In this document: positions 31,816 to 40,743 of the stretch, in pieces
How the letters are laid out: the number at the start of each line of letters is the position of its first letter
How positions within the stretch are numbered: position 1 is the stretch's first letter
Assembly: GCF_050874005.1 (NCBI RefSeq)
Contig: NZ_JBNMJV010000006.1
Location: 1-64,000 of the forward strand
Direction: 5' to 3'
Source: Huintestinicola sp050874005
GTDB taxonomy: Bacteria; Bacillota; Clostridia; Oscillospirales; Ruminococcaceae
DNA: 64,000 nt
Made by a program: the position numbers and the translations under genes
Notes under the pieces: model-generated
Seen by the model: only the letters and a program-made list of their open reading frames with translations
Databases searched by the model: none
Told to the model about the DNA's origin: nothing

Positions 31816-33483
31816 ATGGAAGATGTTTTGAATAATCCATTGTTTGAAGCATTTGCCAACGCTTCTGACAACGTTTATATTTACGTCTGCGATGTCAAAA
31901 AGGATCTTTCCCGCTGGTCGCCTAACGCAATAACCTACTTTGATCTCCCCGGAGAATATTTTAAGAATGCAGGAGAGGTCTGGGGGGAAAAGATACACCC
32001 CGAGGATAAGGAGATCTATTTTAAGGATATTTCCGCAGTTTTTGCAGGGGAGAAGGAAAATCACAGCTGTCAGTACCGTGCCATAAACCGTTTTGGAAAA
32101 TACGTCTGGCTTGAATGTAAGGGCACGATGACCCGTGACCAAAACGGCGAGCTTGATACATTTGCAGGCATTATGACAAGGCTTGACAGGCAGAACAAGT
32201 ATGATACCCTTACCGGACTTCTCACAAAATACGAGTTTTACGAGCAGGATCTGAGCAGGGGCAGCGGAGTAGTTATGCTGCTTGGTGTCGACAGGTTCAG
32301 AAATATCATAAATACATATGGCTATTACTACGGCGACGAGCTTCTCACCACACTTGCAAAGCGGCTGCAGGGATTGTGCAGGGACGGCAGAATGGCGTTT
32401 CGCTTCAACGGAGACGAATTTATACTTCTCCTTCCCGGTGCGGATAAAAAGTCGGCTGTTGACATATTTAACAGTATCAGAGACTGTACCCGTTCAATAG
32501 AAACTAAGGACGGAAAAAAGATCGAGCTTTCTTTCTCGGCGGGAGCTGTGCTCTACGGCGACGAAAAGACCGATAAGGACGAGATCGTGAACCGCCTTGA
32601 GCTTGCCTTGTCCTATGTTAAGAAGATAAACAAAGGCAGCATAGAGTTCTATTCGGGTGAAATCGTTGAAAAGCAGCAGCGTATAATGACCCTCAAGGAA
32701 GACCTGAAATACAGTATAACCCACGACTTTGCAGGCTTTGAGCTGTATTTTCAGCCTCTTGTGGACGCAAGGGGCACAAGGATACTTGGCTGCGAGGCTT
32801 TGCTCAGATGGAAGGGCGAGCATATCAAGAACGCAGGACCTATGGAATTTATTCCCATTCTCGAGGAGGACTCGGGCATAAATCAGGTGGGAAGATGGGT
32901 AATGCGGGAGTCTGTGAAGCAGCAGCGTGAATGGCAGGAGCAATTCGGCAATTTCAAGGTCAATTTCAATGTGTCCTATCGTCAGTTCCTTGAGGAAGGA
33001 TACGTGGACGAACTTGTAAAGACTGCCGAGGAATTCGGCGTATCACCCGATAATATGGTGCTGGAGCTTACCGAGAGCTGTAATGTGGAGTCTCCCGAAA
33101 ATCTTGCCGTTATATTTGAACAGATACGTTCCCACGGCTTTCATATCGCTCTGGACGATTTCGGAACGGGCTACGCTTCAATGGAGCTTTTGAAAAAGCT
33201 TCCCGCAGACGAAATAAAGATAGAGCATACCTTTGTAAGAGAGCTTGGCAACGGAGAATATCATCACGTGGATTTTGCCATAATCGAATCCCTGCTGTTT
33301 CTGTGCAGAAAGGTGAACAACAGCGTTGTTGTGGAGGGCGTGGAAACAAAAGCGGTGGACGATATTATCCGAACAATGGGTGCAGATTATCTTCAGGGAT
33401 ATTATTACTCAAAGCCCGTCTGCAAGGCAGATTTTGAAGCAATGCTCCGTGAAAACCGAAGTAAGCAGACAATAGAGGTCTGA
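31816..33483 (+). CDS. PAS-GGDEF-EAL cyclic-di-GMP protein
   Basis: The protein has 555 residues, ATG 31816 after CAAAGGAGGATGACT. A PAS domain (about 15-135; YRAINRFGKYVWLECKG) is followed by GGDEF (about 145-295) and EAL (about 305-545). There are no membrane helices. The GGDEF signature is FNGDEF, with the first Gly replaced, so cyclase activity is uncertain. EAL keeps CEALLRW, LELTES, ALDDFGTGYASM and VVEGVET, but the usual IKID-x-SF is IKIEHTF. It more likely degrades than makes cyclic-di-GMP, under PAS control. Confidence 0.92.
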   Translation: MEDVLNNPLFEAFANASDNVYIYVCDVKKDLSRWSPNAITYFDLPGEYFKNAGEVWGEKIHPEDKEIYFKDISAVFAGEKENHSCQYRAINRFGKYVWLECKGTMTRDQNGELDTFAGIMTRLDRQNKYDTLTGLLTKYEFYEQDLSRGSGVVMLLGVDRFRNIINTYGYYYGDELLTTLAKRLQGLCRDGRMAFRFNGDEFILLLPGADKKSAVDIFNSIRDCTRSIETKDGKKIELSFSAGAVLYGDEKTDKDEIVNRLELALSYVKKINKGSIEFYSGEIVEKQQRIMTLKEDLKYSITHDFAGFELYFQPLVDARGTRILGCEALLRWKGEHIKNAGPMEFIPILEEDSGINQVGRWVMRESVKQQREWQEQFGNFKVNFNVSYRQFLEEGYVDELVKTAEEFGVSPDNMVLELTESCNVESPENLAVIFEQIRSHGFHIALDDFGTGYASMELLKKLPADEIKIEHTFVRELGNGEYHHVDFAIIESLLFLCRKVNNSVVVEGVETKAVDDIIRTMGADYLQGYYYSKPVCKADFEAMLRENRSKQTIEV

Positions 33484-33494
33484 TGAAAAAAATA

Positions 33495-33536
33495 AAGCAT
33501 AGTCTGAGGAAAAAATTCTCAGACTATGCTTTTTTA
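33495..33536. terminator. Bidirectional terminator
   Basis: AAGCATAGTCTGAG pairs perfectly with CTCAGACTATGCTT, with TTTTATT after it on the plus strand and A-rich sequence (T run on minus) before it. It separates the convergent GGDEF-EAL gene and the transglutaminase operon. Confidence 0.9.
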
Positions 33537-34757
33537 TTCGACTACAAATATCAGTATGCGGTACTGTTTGTAATAATCAATGTAGCTTATCTGCCCCTTG
33601 AAATTGAGCCGTTCCACTATCCTGTCAATGTCCGAAACGCCGCTGCCGTCGGGTCTGATAAGGTCAGAAATGGTTTGCAGGCAAAGATTTGAGGAGTCAA
33701 ATTTCAGCATAAAATATTTTTCTCCCGTATCAATGCAGCTTCTGCAGGAGTCCTCGATAATTTTCAGAGCCTCCCCGTAATCCGCAGCATACTTGCCCTC
33801 GTAAACGAAATAGTTCATCGTCTCAGCCTCGGCGTCGGGGGGAGCGCATAAATAATTGTTAATGCTTCGGTTGTTCTGAATAACAGCGTCGTCCACAAGG
33901 AAATACTGGTAAAGTATCAGATCGGGATACTGAGCCTTCAGAGCCTCCGCAGGCTGGTCCCAGCCGATGTCGATGTGATACCAGCTGCCGTTCAGCTTTA
34001 CCATATTCCACATATGGTCAACGCCCGTGTAGCCCGTAACTATCATATTTTCAATGCCGCTTAAATTGCACAGATAAGAAAAAGCCTTTGCATATCCTTC
34101 GCAGAGGGCTTGTTTGTTGACCAGAGCGCCGTAAATGGAGTCCACATATTCGCCTTCAACAGCGCTTTCAACGTTAAGCACCAGATAATCGTGGAAAAAT
34201 TTCAGCTTTTCATAATCGGACATATCATCATCAAGCTGAGAAATGATCTCCATAGCCGCCTGCTCGGTCTCTTTAAGCATAGAGTTCACTTCGTCCACCG
34301 TAAATTTGTAGGTAAAATCAATGGTGTAGGAATGGGTGAAATTGTCAAAATCTCCAAGAGTCCTGTCCTGCAGATAAAACAGCATAAGCTGTTCGCAGCG
34401 GACAGTTTCAAGCACCTTGACATAATCGGTCTCGCTGATCGTAAGGGGCATATGAGCCGACGGCTCAAAATTCATAATAGTATCCACAACGCTGTCATAA
34501 GCGTCCTGCATACGTGCGTCATAGTCAAGAGAAGCATACTTTGTGACCATATTTTCGGGTATATACAGCCCCGATTCGGCATATTTCCCGGTCTCCGCAA
34601 CATCGCTCTCGGTAATTTCTACCGTAGTGCCGTCGGAAATAACGGTAATGCCGTCCTCTTGCTCACAGCCCGAAAGAGCGGTGAGAAGGAAGCAGAGTGC
34701 CGCAGCAGCGCAAAATATTCTGTTTTTACCTCTGCCGCAAAGCATAATTTCAACCAT
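33534..34757 (-). CDS. Transglutaminase-like lipoprotein 1 (operon end)
   Basis: The protein has 407 residues from ATG 34757; ATG 34745 is also possible, and both are awkwardly spaced from GGGAAGGG. The lipobox is LSGC (Cys31). The transglutaminase core holds Cys219 (ALCEGYAKAFSYLC), His248 (HMWNMVKL) and Asp263 (YHIDIGWDQ). The usual WDDP is WDQP here, and there is no Thr-rich linker. It is the last and most diverged of five tandem paralogues. Proteins with this fold act as proteases, amidases or crosslinkers; the substrate is unknown. Confidence 0.85.
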   Translation of the reverse strand: MVEIMLCGRGKNRIFCAAAALCFLLTALSGCEQEDGITVISDGTTVEITESDVAETGKYAESGLYIPENMVTKYASLDYDARMQDAYDSVVDTIMNFEPSAHMPLTISETDYVKVLETVRCEQLMLFYLQDRTLGDFDNFTHSYTIDFTYKFTVDEVNSMLKETEQAAMEIISQLDDDMSDYEKLKFFHDYLVLNVESAVEGEYVDSIYGALVNKQALCEGYAKAFSYLCNLSGIENMIVTGYTGVDHMWNMVKLNGSWYHIDIGWDQPAEALKAQYPDLILYQYFLVDDAVIQNNRSINNYLCAPPDAEAETMNYFVYEGKYAADYGEALKIIEDSCRSCIDTGEKYFMLKFDSSNLCLQTISDLIRPDGSGVSDIDRIVERLNFKGQISYIDYYKQYRILIFVVE

Positions 34758-34768
34758 ACCCTTCCCTA

Positions 34769-36400
34769 TCAGTCAAGATATTCAAGAAAGATCTTAACAG
34801 TTCTTGTGCTGCTGTTGCTGTTATGGTAAATGGACTCAGTATTGAAGCGGTTTTTAGCCTTGTCCTTGATACTGCCTAAGATACCGATAACATTGTCCTG
34901 GCTGTTGCCGAAAAATACGTCTGTGACTTCTTTAAACACATCATCGTCGGCGCAGAGTATCTGAATTGTGGAAGCCTTAGTCTCTGCCGCTTTCAGGACT
35001 TCCGATTCGATGAGCGCCCTCGCCTCGGAAAGGCTGCCCGCAACCAGATTATTGTAGTAATAATACTGATATTTGGTGCCCTTAGCTTCGGGTATCTCGT
35101 AATCATAGTCGTCAAACTGTCTCAGTTCTCTTATCCTGTCGTCCGTAAGCCCGAAATAGTCGTACCTTACGGAATCGGGAGACTTTGCACGGTCGGGGTC
35201 GTCCCAGGTCAGGTCAACGTGATAATAATCTCCGTCCATCTTGACCACGTTCCACATATGAGGCTCGTTAGCCACGCCTAAAACGATAAACGAGTCAATG
35301 CCTGCCAGGGAGCAGAGATATGTAAAGCTCTGCGAATAACCCTGACAAAGCGCTTCCTTTTCCACAAGCGTGCCATAAATGTTGTTGGGATTTTTAGCTT
35401 CGGAGTCATAGGTGCAGTTAATAATAATATAGTCGTGGAACAGCTTTACTATGTCATAATCGTTCATCTCGGGGGTTATCATAGAGAGTATCTTATCGGT
35501 TTCCTTGTCGATCTCAGCCTGCATAGCCTGAACATTTTCCTTGGAATAGGTGTAATTCACCTTCATACTTCTGATATATCCCGTAGACTTGTCCGAAACA
35601 TACTCAATGGTGGGGGAAATGTAGAAAAGCCTGTTTTCATCGTTGTAAATGAGCTGATATGTGTCAAAAAGATCCTCAAAGCTTATATCCTCACCGCTGT
35701 CAAAAAGTATCTTGTCATCGCATTCCAGCATAGCGCTTACAAGCTTGTCATAAAGCTTTTTATGCTTCTCGTCAAGGGTGTAGTAGCTGTAAGGGTGGGA
35801 AATTATTTCCCTGCCCGTATATTCGCTTTTCCGTCCGTCGGTGAGCTTTACATTAAGACCCGATACATCAGCCGTAAAAGCTTCGGCCTCCGCAGACGAT
35901 GTAACGCTCAACTCTCCTGATACAGAGGGTGCAGTCACAATATCTTCCGAAACACTTTCGGAAACGGTCGATGTATCAGAGATCAGAACCGTTGTCTGAG
36001 GCGGAGCGGAAGTCGTTGTTGGCAGGGGAGGGGTGGTCTGGGTCTTCTCGTAATACTCGGAAATGCCTACCTCGGGAACGTCCTCAAGGGAAAGAGACTG
36101 ACTTGTCGATATGGTGGTCTCGCTCTCCGAGGGAACAGTTTCTGTTTCTGTCTGTGTTTCTGTTTCCGTGTCGGGAACGGTGGTCGTTTCTGATACAGTA
36201 GTCTGAGCAGATGCAGTAGTCATTTCGGGAGTGGTATGCTCAGAGGTATCATAAACAGTCATGACCGTGCCTGTAGCGGAATACGTAGGCAGGCTGTCCG
36301 CCCCGTCGGGATATTCCACCTCGTTTCCGCAGGCGGTGAGATAAAGAAGCGCTGCCGCAAAAGCAGCGGCTCTGAAAGCAAATGATCTGTATTTTTTCAT
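34769..36400 (-). CDS. Transglutaminase-like lipoprotein 2
   Basis: The protein has 543 residues. The lipobox is LTACG (Cys24). Residues about 45-180 are a Thr/Ser/Glu-rich low-complexity linker with many TTT, TET and SET runs, which would lift the domain off the membrane. The core has Cys352 (ALCQGYSQSFTYLC), His381 (HMWNVVKMDG) and Asp396 (YHVDLTWDDP). The linker could span the thick cell wall. It follows paralogue 3 with a 22-base gap. Confidence 0.87.
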   Translation of the reverse strand: MKKYRSFAFRAAAFAAALLYLTACGNEVEYPDGADSLPTYSATGTVMTVYDTSEHTTPEMTTASAQTTVSETTTVPDTETETQTETETVPSESETTISTSQSLSLEDVPEVGISEYYEKTQTTPPLPTTTSAPPQTTVLISDTSTVSESVSEDIVTAPSVSGELSVTSSAEAEAFTADVSGLNVKLTDGRKSEYTGREIISHPYSYYTLDEKHKKLYDKLVSAMLECDDKILFDSGEDISFEDLFDTYQLIYNDENRLFYISPTIEYVSDKSTGYIRSMKVNYTYSKENVQAMQAEIDKETDKILSMITPEMNDYDIVKLFHDYIIINCTYDSEAKNPNNIYGTLVEKEALCQGYSQSFTYLCSLAGIDSFIVLGVANEPHMWNVVKMDGDYYHVDLTWDDPDRAKSPDSVRYDYFGLTDDRIRELRQFDDYDYEIPEAKGTKYQYYYYNNLVAGSLSEARALIESEVLKAAETKASTIQILCADDDVFKEVTDVFFGNSQDNVIGILGSIKDKAKNRFNTESIYHNSNSSTRTVKIFLEYLD

Positions 36401-36422
36401 CTTCTGCTTGTTCTCCGTAAAT

Positions 36423-37604
36423 TTATTCGTAGATCATTGTGATGTGTATGATAAGCTCATCGTCGTTAAGATAGCGCACATATTTTTTATCCGTGACCTT
36501 AACGTCAGAGCTGTCGTTTGCAAATTTAATAACCTGTTTGATACCTCCGAAGTCAAAAAGCTTGGTAACAGCGTCCTTGTAAGCTTTTTCATCGGAAAAT
36601 CTCACAGCGGCATTTTTACTGCCGCATTTTAAAGCGTCCGCCGCCGCATTGGCAAGAAGCGTAACGCCCTCGTCGGCAGAGGAAGCGTAATACCCCTCAC
36701 GTTTGTAATAATTTTCATCTGAGGAGCATATCGGATAAGAGTAATAGGTGTTGTCGGGAAAATGGGTGACTCCCGAAATATCGGAGTCAGCCGCCAGAAA
36801 ATAGTAATATCTGACAAAATCTTCGTCCACAGGGTCAAGAATAGGGTCGTCCCAGGTGCAGTCAACATTGTACCACATACCGTCAAGCTTCACCACGTTC
36901 CAGGCGTGAAGAGCCCCGTCGGAGTTTGTGCCCGAAACGGTAAAGCAGTCGATATCAGCCAGCCTGCACAGATAATCAAAAGCGAAAGCATAGCCCTCGC
37001 ATTGAGCGTACCCGTCGCAGAGAGCGCCGTAAATGGTGTTGGCATAATCGGTATCCATAGAGAAAGTACAGTTTAAAACAAGCCGGTCGTGAAAGCATTT
37101 CAGTTTTTCGTAGTCGGAGGTGTTCTCATCAAATGAACTGAAAATATCTGCTGTTTCAGCGTCGATCTCAGCTTGGAGCTGTGCACTTTCTTCCTTGGTA
37201 AATCTGTAGGAAAGTATTAGCGAGTCCGACTCGGAGGCAGGACGATAGAACATACTGGACAGCCAGAAAAGCTCTTCTTCCTGATAATAAACGGAAATAT
37301 ACAGCTTTCGCAGCAGCTCGGGGTCGAGGGCCTCGGGAAAAACAGCCTTGTCCTCGAAGTTAAGAGCAGCGTCTCTGATAATATCGTAATACTCCTTTTC
37401 CTTATCGGAAAGCTGATTGTAAATATAGCAGCTGTCGTCAAAGTCAGCATCTGTATTTGCAGGCTCATTTACGGACAGGCTGTCCGCAGGCTCGGGAATC
37501 TCCGAATAATCGGAGATTTCTTCGACCTTTGAACAGCCTGCCGTCATTATTGCAATTGCCGGCACTGCAAGGAGCAGCGCCGGGATAAAACTGAAATTTT
37601 TCAT
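36423..37604 (-). CDS. Transglutaminase-like lipoprotein 3
   Basis: The protein has 393 residues. The lipobox is MTAGC (Cys24), with a short acidic linker of about 35 residues. The core has Cys202 (AQCEGYAFAFDYLC), His233 (HAWNVVKLDG) and Asp248 (YNVDCTWDDP). A pre-core helical domain (LSDKEKEYYDIIRDAALNFE) is shared by all five paralogues, as is DYEKLKCFHDRLVLNCTF. The C-terminal domain ends in a beta hairpin. Gap to the preceding gene is 17 bases. Confidence 0.87.
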   Translation of the reverse strand: MKNFSFIPALLLAVPAIAIMTAGCSKVEEISDYSEIPEPADSLSVNEPANTDADFDDSCYIYNQLSDKEKEYYDIIRDAALNFEDKAVFPEALDPELLRKLYISVYYQEEELFWLSSMFYRPASESDSLILSYRFTKEESAQLQAEIDAETADIFSSFDENTSDYEKLKCFHDRLVLNCTFSMDTDYANTIYGALCDGYAQCEGYAFAFDYLCRLADIDCFTVSGTNSDGALHAWNVVKLDGMWYNVDCTWDDPILDPVDEDFVRYYYFLAADSDISGVTHFPDNTYYSYPICSSDENYYKREGYYASSADEGVTLLANAAADALKCGSKNAAVRFSDEKAYKDAVTKLFDFGGIKQVIKFANDSSDVKVTDKKYVRYLNDDELIIHITMIYE

Positions 37605-37621
37605 TCCAACTCCGGAAAGTA

Positions 37622-38965
37622 TCAGTAAATAAGATCAAGCTCGATAACGAGAGTGTTGGGATCGCAGTTAGAAGCCACAGAAGTTACAGAGGAATTTTCG
37701 TTCTTTATCCAGGTTGCGTAATCCTTGAGACCGGCGGTGACTGCGTCATAAACGCTCTTGTCGGAAACACGTATCTCAGCGGCTCTCATTTTGCTTGCAG
37801 CTGTGGACTTGAGCTTTTCCTTCAAAGCGGACTCAGCAGATGCCTTGTCGGAGTAGACCTGATTTGTAACGTTGAAGTAATTCATCTTTGTAGCGGTGCA
37901 GGCAGGGGGAGTGAAGTAAGTAAGCTGAGTGCCGGAAATCTTCTTGTTAACGTTGAAGTGGGACTTGTTGTGTATCCACTCGTCGGGAACAAGGAAGTAT
38001 CTGTATCTTACGTTGGTCTCGTCCACCTCGGAAAGAATGGGGTCGTCCCAGGTGCAGTCGATGTTGTACCAGTCGCCGTCGACCTTTACAACATTCCAGG
38101 CGTGGCTGTCATTAGCCTCGTTGCTGCCCACGATCACCATAGACTCGATACCGGACATATCACAGAGATACTGCATAGTCTTGGCATAGCCCTCGCACTG
38201 GATAGTGCCCTTTACAAAACCGCCGTAAATGGTCTGATTAAAGCCCTCTTCCTTTACGAAGTTGTTGTTCAGAGTGATGTAGTCGTGGAATACCTTGAGC
38301 TTGCCGTAGGTGTCCTTGCCCTCAGCCTGAGCGAGAACTTCGGAAACCTTAGCGTCGATCTCCTTCTGCATAGAAGCGATCTTCTCGGGGTCAGTTTCCC
38401 AGTACCAGAGTCTGCCCTTTACAACTTTTTTGGAAGTGAGCCAGAAAAGCTGAGGCTCCTGCATATAAAGACAACCGTAAACCTTTATCCACATTTCGTC
38501 GGTAACGCTGTCGTCCACCTTTACCTTAGTCTTGACGGACTTGACCGCCTCAAGGATATCGGCATAAAGAGCCTTTTCCTGATCGTTCAAGGTATTGTAA
38601 CCGTAACGGGTCTTGTAATCCACGTTGTACTCGGTGATAACAGGCTTCTTTTCGGTAACGACTCCGCCCTCGATCATACTTACGATCTCCTCGTGATTAA
38701 CGGGGAGAGTGCCTTCGGTCTCGGCAATTTCGGGAGCGGTCTGATCGCCGCCGAAATCAATATTAGCTCCGGGGTCCACAAAACCTGTTGTGCCATCGGC
38801 AGATGAACCGTCCTGACCATCTGCGGAAGGCGCTTCTGTGCCGTCCTGAATGATGTTGATAGTAGTTTCCTCCGTGGTAGCGTCCTCAGTTTTCTTGCCG
38901 CAGCCTGAAAACATAGAAGCTGTGAGGAGGAGAGCCGCACAAACTGCGGAAATTCTTTTCTTCAT
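37622..38965 (-). CDS. Transglutaminase-like lipoprotein 4
   Basis: The protein has 447 residues from ATG 38965, behind GAAAGAAAGGAAC. The lipobox is FSGCG (Cys22), followed by a Gly/Asp/Ser linker. The core has the motifs IQCEGYAKTMQYLCDMSG, SHAWNVVKVDGDWY and NIDCTWDDP, so the Cys-His-Asp triad is intact. It is closest to paralogue 5: both share GYAKTMQYLCD, YRYFLVPDEWIHN/YEFFLVPDSWIHN and the PPACT segment. Confidence 0.88.
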   Translation of the reverse strand: MKKRISAVCAALLLTASMFSGCGKKTEDATTEETTINIIQDGTEAPSADGQDGSSADGTTGFVDPGANIDFGGDQTAPEIAETEGTLPVNHEEIVSMIEGGVVTEKKPVITEYNVDYKTRYGYNTLNDQEKALYADILEAVKSVKTKVKVDDSVTDEMWIKVYGCLYMQEPQLFWLTSKKVVKGRLWYWETDPEKIASMQKEIDAKVSEVLAQAEGKDTYGKLKVFHDYITLNNNFVKEEGFNQTIYGGFVKGTIQCEGYAKTMQYLCDMSGIESMVIVGSNEANDSHAWNVVKVDGDWYNIDCTWDDPILSEVDETNVRYRYFLVPDEWIHNKSHFNVNKKISGTQLTYFTPPACTATKMNYFNVTNQVYSDKASAESALKEKLKSTAASKMRAAEIRVSDKSVYDAVTAGLKDYATWIKNENSSVTSVASNCDPNTLVIELDLIY

Positions 38966-39033
38966 TTTGAATATGTTCCTTTCTTTCAGATATCGGCGTG
39001 ACGGACAAAACCGTGCCGCTTTATATTTCTTTA

Positions 39034-40743
39034 TCAATTATAAACGATATCGTAGTGGATAACCTGAACGCCGCCGGTATAGGAGCGCTGTCTCTGTATC
39101 TGCTTAACGGAGGAAGACTTGCTCTTGGCGTACTTCTGGAAGGTCTTGAAATAGTCGTCGCTCATAAGAGTGTCGTAAACGTCCTTGGATGTTACTCTGA
39201 CCTCGGCAACGTGTTTGCCGTTTGCGATAGCGTCATCGATTGCAGCATACATAGCAGCCTCAGCGTCAGCCTTGGTGTCATAAAGCTTGTTGTAAGCAGC
39301 GAAGTAGTTGCAGGCCTCCTTTGTGCAGGCAGGAGGATCGTAAAGCTTGACAGAGCCGCTGCTTCTGAGCAGAGTGCTTATGTTGTAGTGGGTGATGTTA
39401 TGTATCCAGGAATCGGGAACGAGGAAGAACTCGTACTGGATATAGCTTGAGCCGAAGCTGTTAATAGGATCGCCCCAGGTTGCGTCAATGTTGTAGTAAC
39501 CATTTTCGCAGTAAACAACGTTCCAAGCGTGAGAGTTGCCGTCCTTATCGGAGCCTCTTACAACGCAGGATTCGATACCTGCCAGATCGCAGAGATACTG
39601 CATAGTCTTTGCATAGCCTGCGCACTGAACGGGGCCCTTAGCGGTAAGACCGTTGTAAATGGAGCAGTTGTAGCCGGATTCGGACATATTGAACTCGTTC
39701 TGAAGAACGAGGGTGTCAAAGAACACCTTGAGCTTTGAAACAGTTCCGCTGTAATTTTTAGCCTTTGAAAGGATAGCGGAAGCAGCGGAGTCGATCTCTG
39801 ACTGCATAGCCTTGATCTCGTTTCTGTCGGTAGTCTTAAAGGACAGGGTAGCAAAGGAAGTACCTGCGGAAATGGTGTTGCCCATCCAGAAAAGCTGAGG
39901 CTCTGAGTCATAAACGATGGTGTAAACCTTTACCACCTGCTCCGATGTAAGTCCCGAAGGAACTTCAACAACGCTGTTAAGAGTCTTTACAGCATTTACA
40001 AATCTGTTGTAAAGCGTCTGCTCGTCGGCAGAAAGCTGCTTGTAAACGTATCTTGAGGAGGACTTTATGTTGTAGCCCGGTGTCTCAATAGCGTCACCGA
40101 AGCTTGGGGAGCTGCTGTCGGGAACGTCGGGACCTGAATTTCCGGAGTTGTCTTTGGAGTTGTCTTTCTCAGTAGCAGCTGTAGTTGCTTCTGTAGCAGC
40201 CGTAGTCTCGGGAGCCGCAGTAGTTGTAGCTACAGTAGTTTCGGCAGGCTTTTCGTCGGAAAGGTAATCCGAGTGGATAAAGCCGCCCTCGGCGATCTTG
40301 TAGTAGCCTGTATCGGTAAGAGCGGTCACCTCAACGGTGTCGCCAACATAATGCTGGGAAATGGGAGTAGCGCCGATAATAGCCTTTTCTCTGGAATAGC
40401 AGTTCTCGGTAACGTACATAGTGCCCGATATCTCTGTTTCGGACCATTCCGGAGCAGTCTCTGAGGTCTCGGAGGTCTCAGATGTTTCGGAAGTCTCTGT
40501 GGTCTCCTCTGTAACAGAGGTTTCTTCTGTAGTGGTTGTCTCCTCGGTAGTAGTCTCGGGAACGGTAGTGGTTTCGGGAACTGTAGTCTCGGAAACAGCC
40601 TCAGTTTCGGGAGCGGCAGTAGTTTCTATCTCGGGGATAGCGTTGCCGTCCTCAGCAGTTTTCTGACAGCCCGATGCGACCAGCGTAAGGGAAAGAACGC
40701 AGGCAATGGCAGCGGAAATTCTTTTACTGTTTGTTGTCTTCAT
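39034..40743 (-). CDS. Transglutaminase-like lipoprotein 5 with SH3-like domain
   Basis: The protein has 569 residues from ATG 40743, ten bases after AAAAGGAG; it overlaps the preceding gene by 20 bases. The lipobox is VASGC. A Thr/Glu/Ser linker, including repeated TSETSETSE, leads to a bacterial SH3-like domain (about 105-165: YVTENCYSREKAIIGATPIS, VGDTVEVTALTDTGYYKI), then a second Thr/Ala linker and the transglutaminase core (VQCAGYAKTMQYLC, SHAWNVVYCENGYYNIDATW). The SH3 domain suggests binding to cell wall. It is first of the five paralogues. Confidence 0.88.
   Translation of the reverse strand: MKTTNSKRISAAIACVLSLTLVASGCQKTAEDGNAIPEIETTAAPETEAVSETTVPETTTVPETTTEETTTTEETSVTEETTETSETSETSETSETAPEWSETEISGTMYVTENCYSREKAIIGATPISQHYVGDTVEVTALTDTGYYKIAEGGFIHSDYLSDEKPAETTVATTTAAPETTAATEATTAATEKDNSKDNSGNSGPDVPDSSSPSFGDAIETPGYNIKSSSRYVYKQLSADEQTLYNRFVNAVKTLNSVVEVPSGLTSEQVVKVYTIVYDSEPQLFWMGNTISAGTSFATLSFKTTDRNEIKAMQSEIDSAASAILSKAKNYSGTVSKLKVFFDTLVLQNEFNMSESGYNCSIYNGLTAKGPVQCAGYAKTMQYLCDLAGIESCVVRGSDKDGNSHAWNVVYCENGYYNIDATWGDPINSFGSSYIQYEFFLVPDSWIHNITHYNISTLLRSSGSVKLYDPPACTKEACNYFAAYNKLYDTKADAEAAMYAAIDDAIANGKHVAEVRVTSKDVYDTLMSDDYFKTFQKYAKSKSSSVKQIQRQRSYTGGVQVIHYDIVYN

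Noticed and set aside
36100..36260. Short tandem repeats in the lipoprotein linkers as possible CRISPR or VNTR
   Set aside because: They are in-frame Thr/Glu codon runs of irregular length with no spacer pattern; no CRISPR array is present anywhere in the window.
38680..38940. Long open frame inside transglutaminase gene 4
   Set aside because: It is an out-of-frame shadow of the lipoprotein's N-terminal region.
40421..40666. Val/Ser-rich frame opposite the Thr/Glu linker of transglutaminase 5
   Set aside because: It is a mirror of the TTT/GAA-rich linker codons on the other strand.
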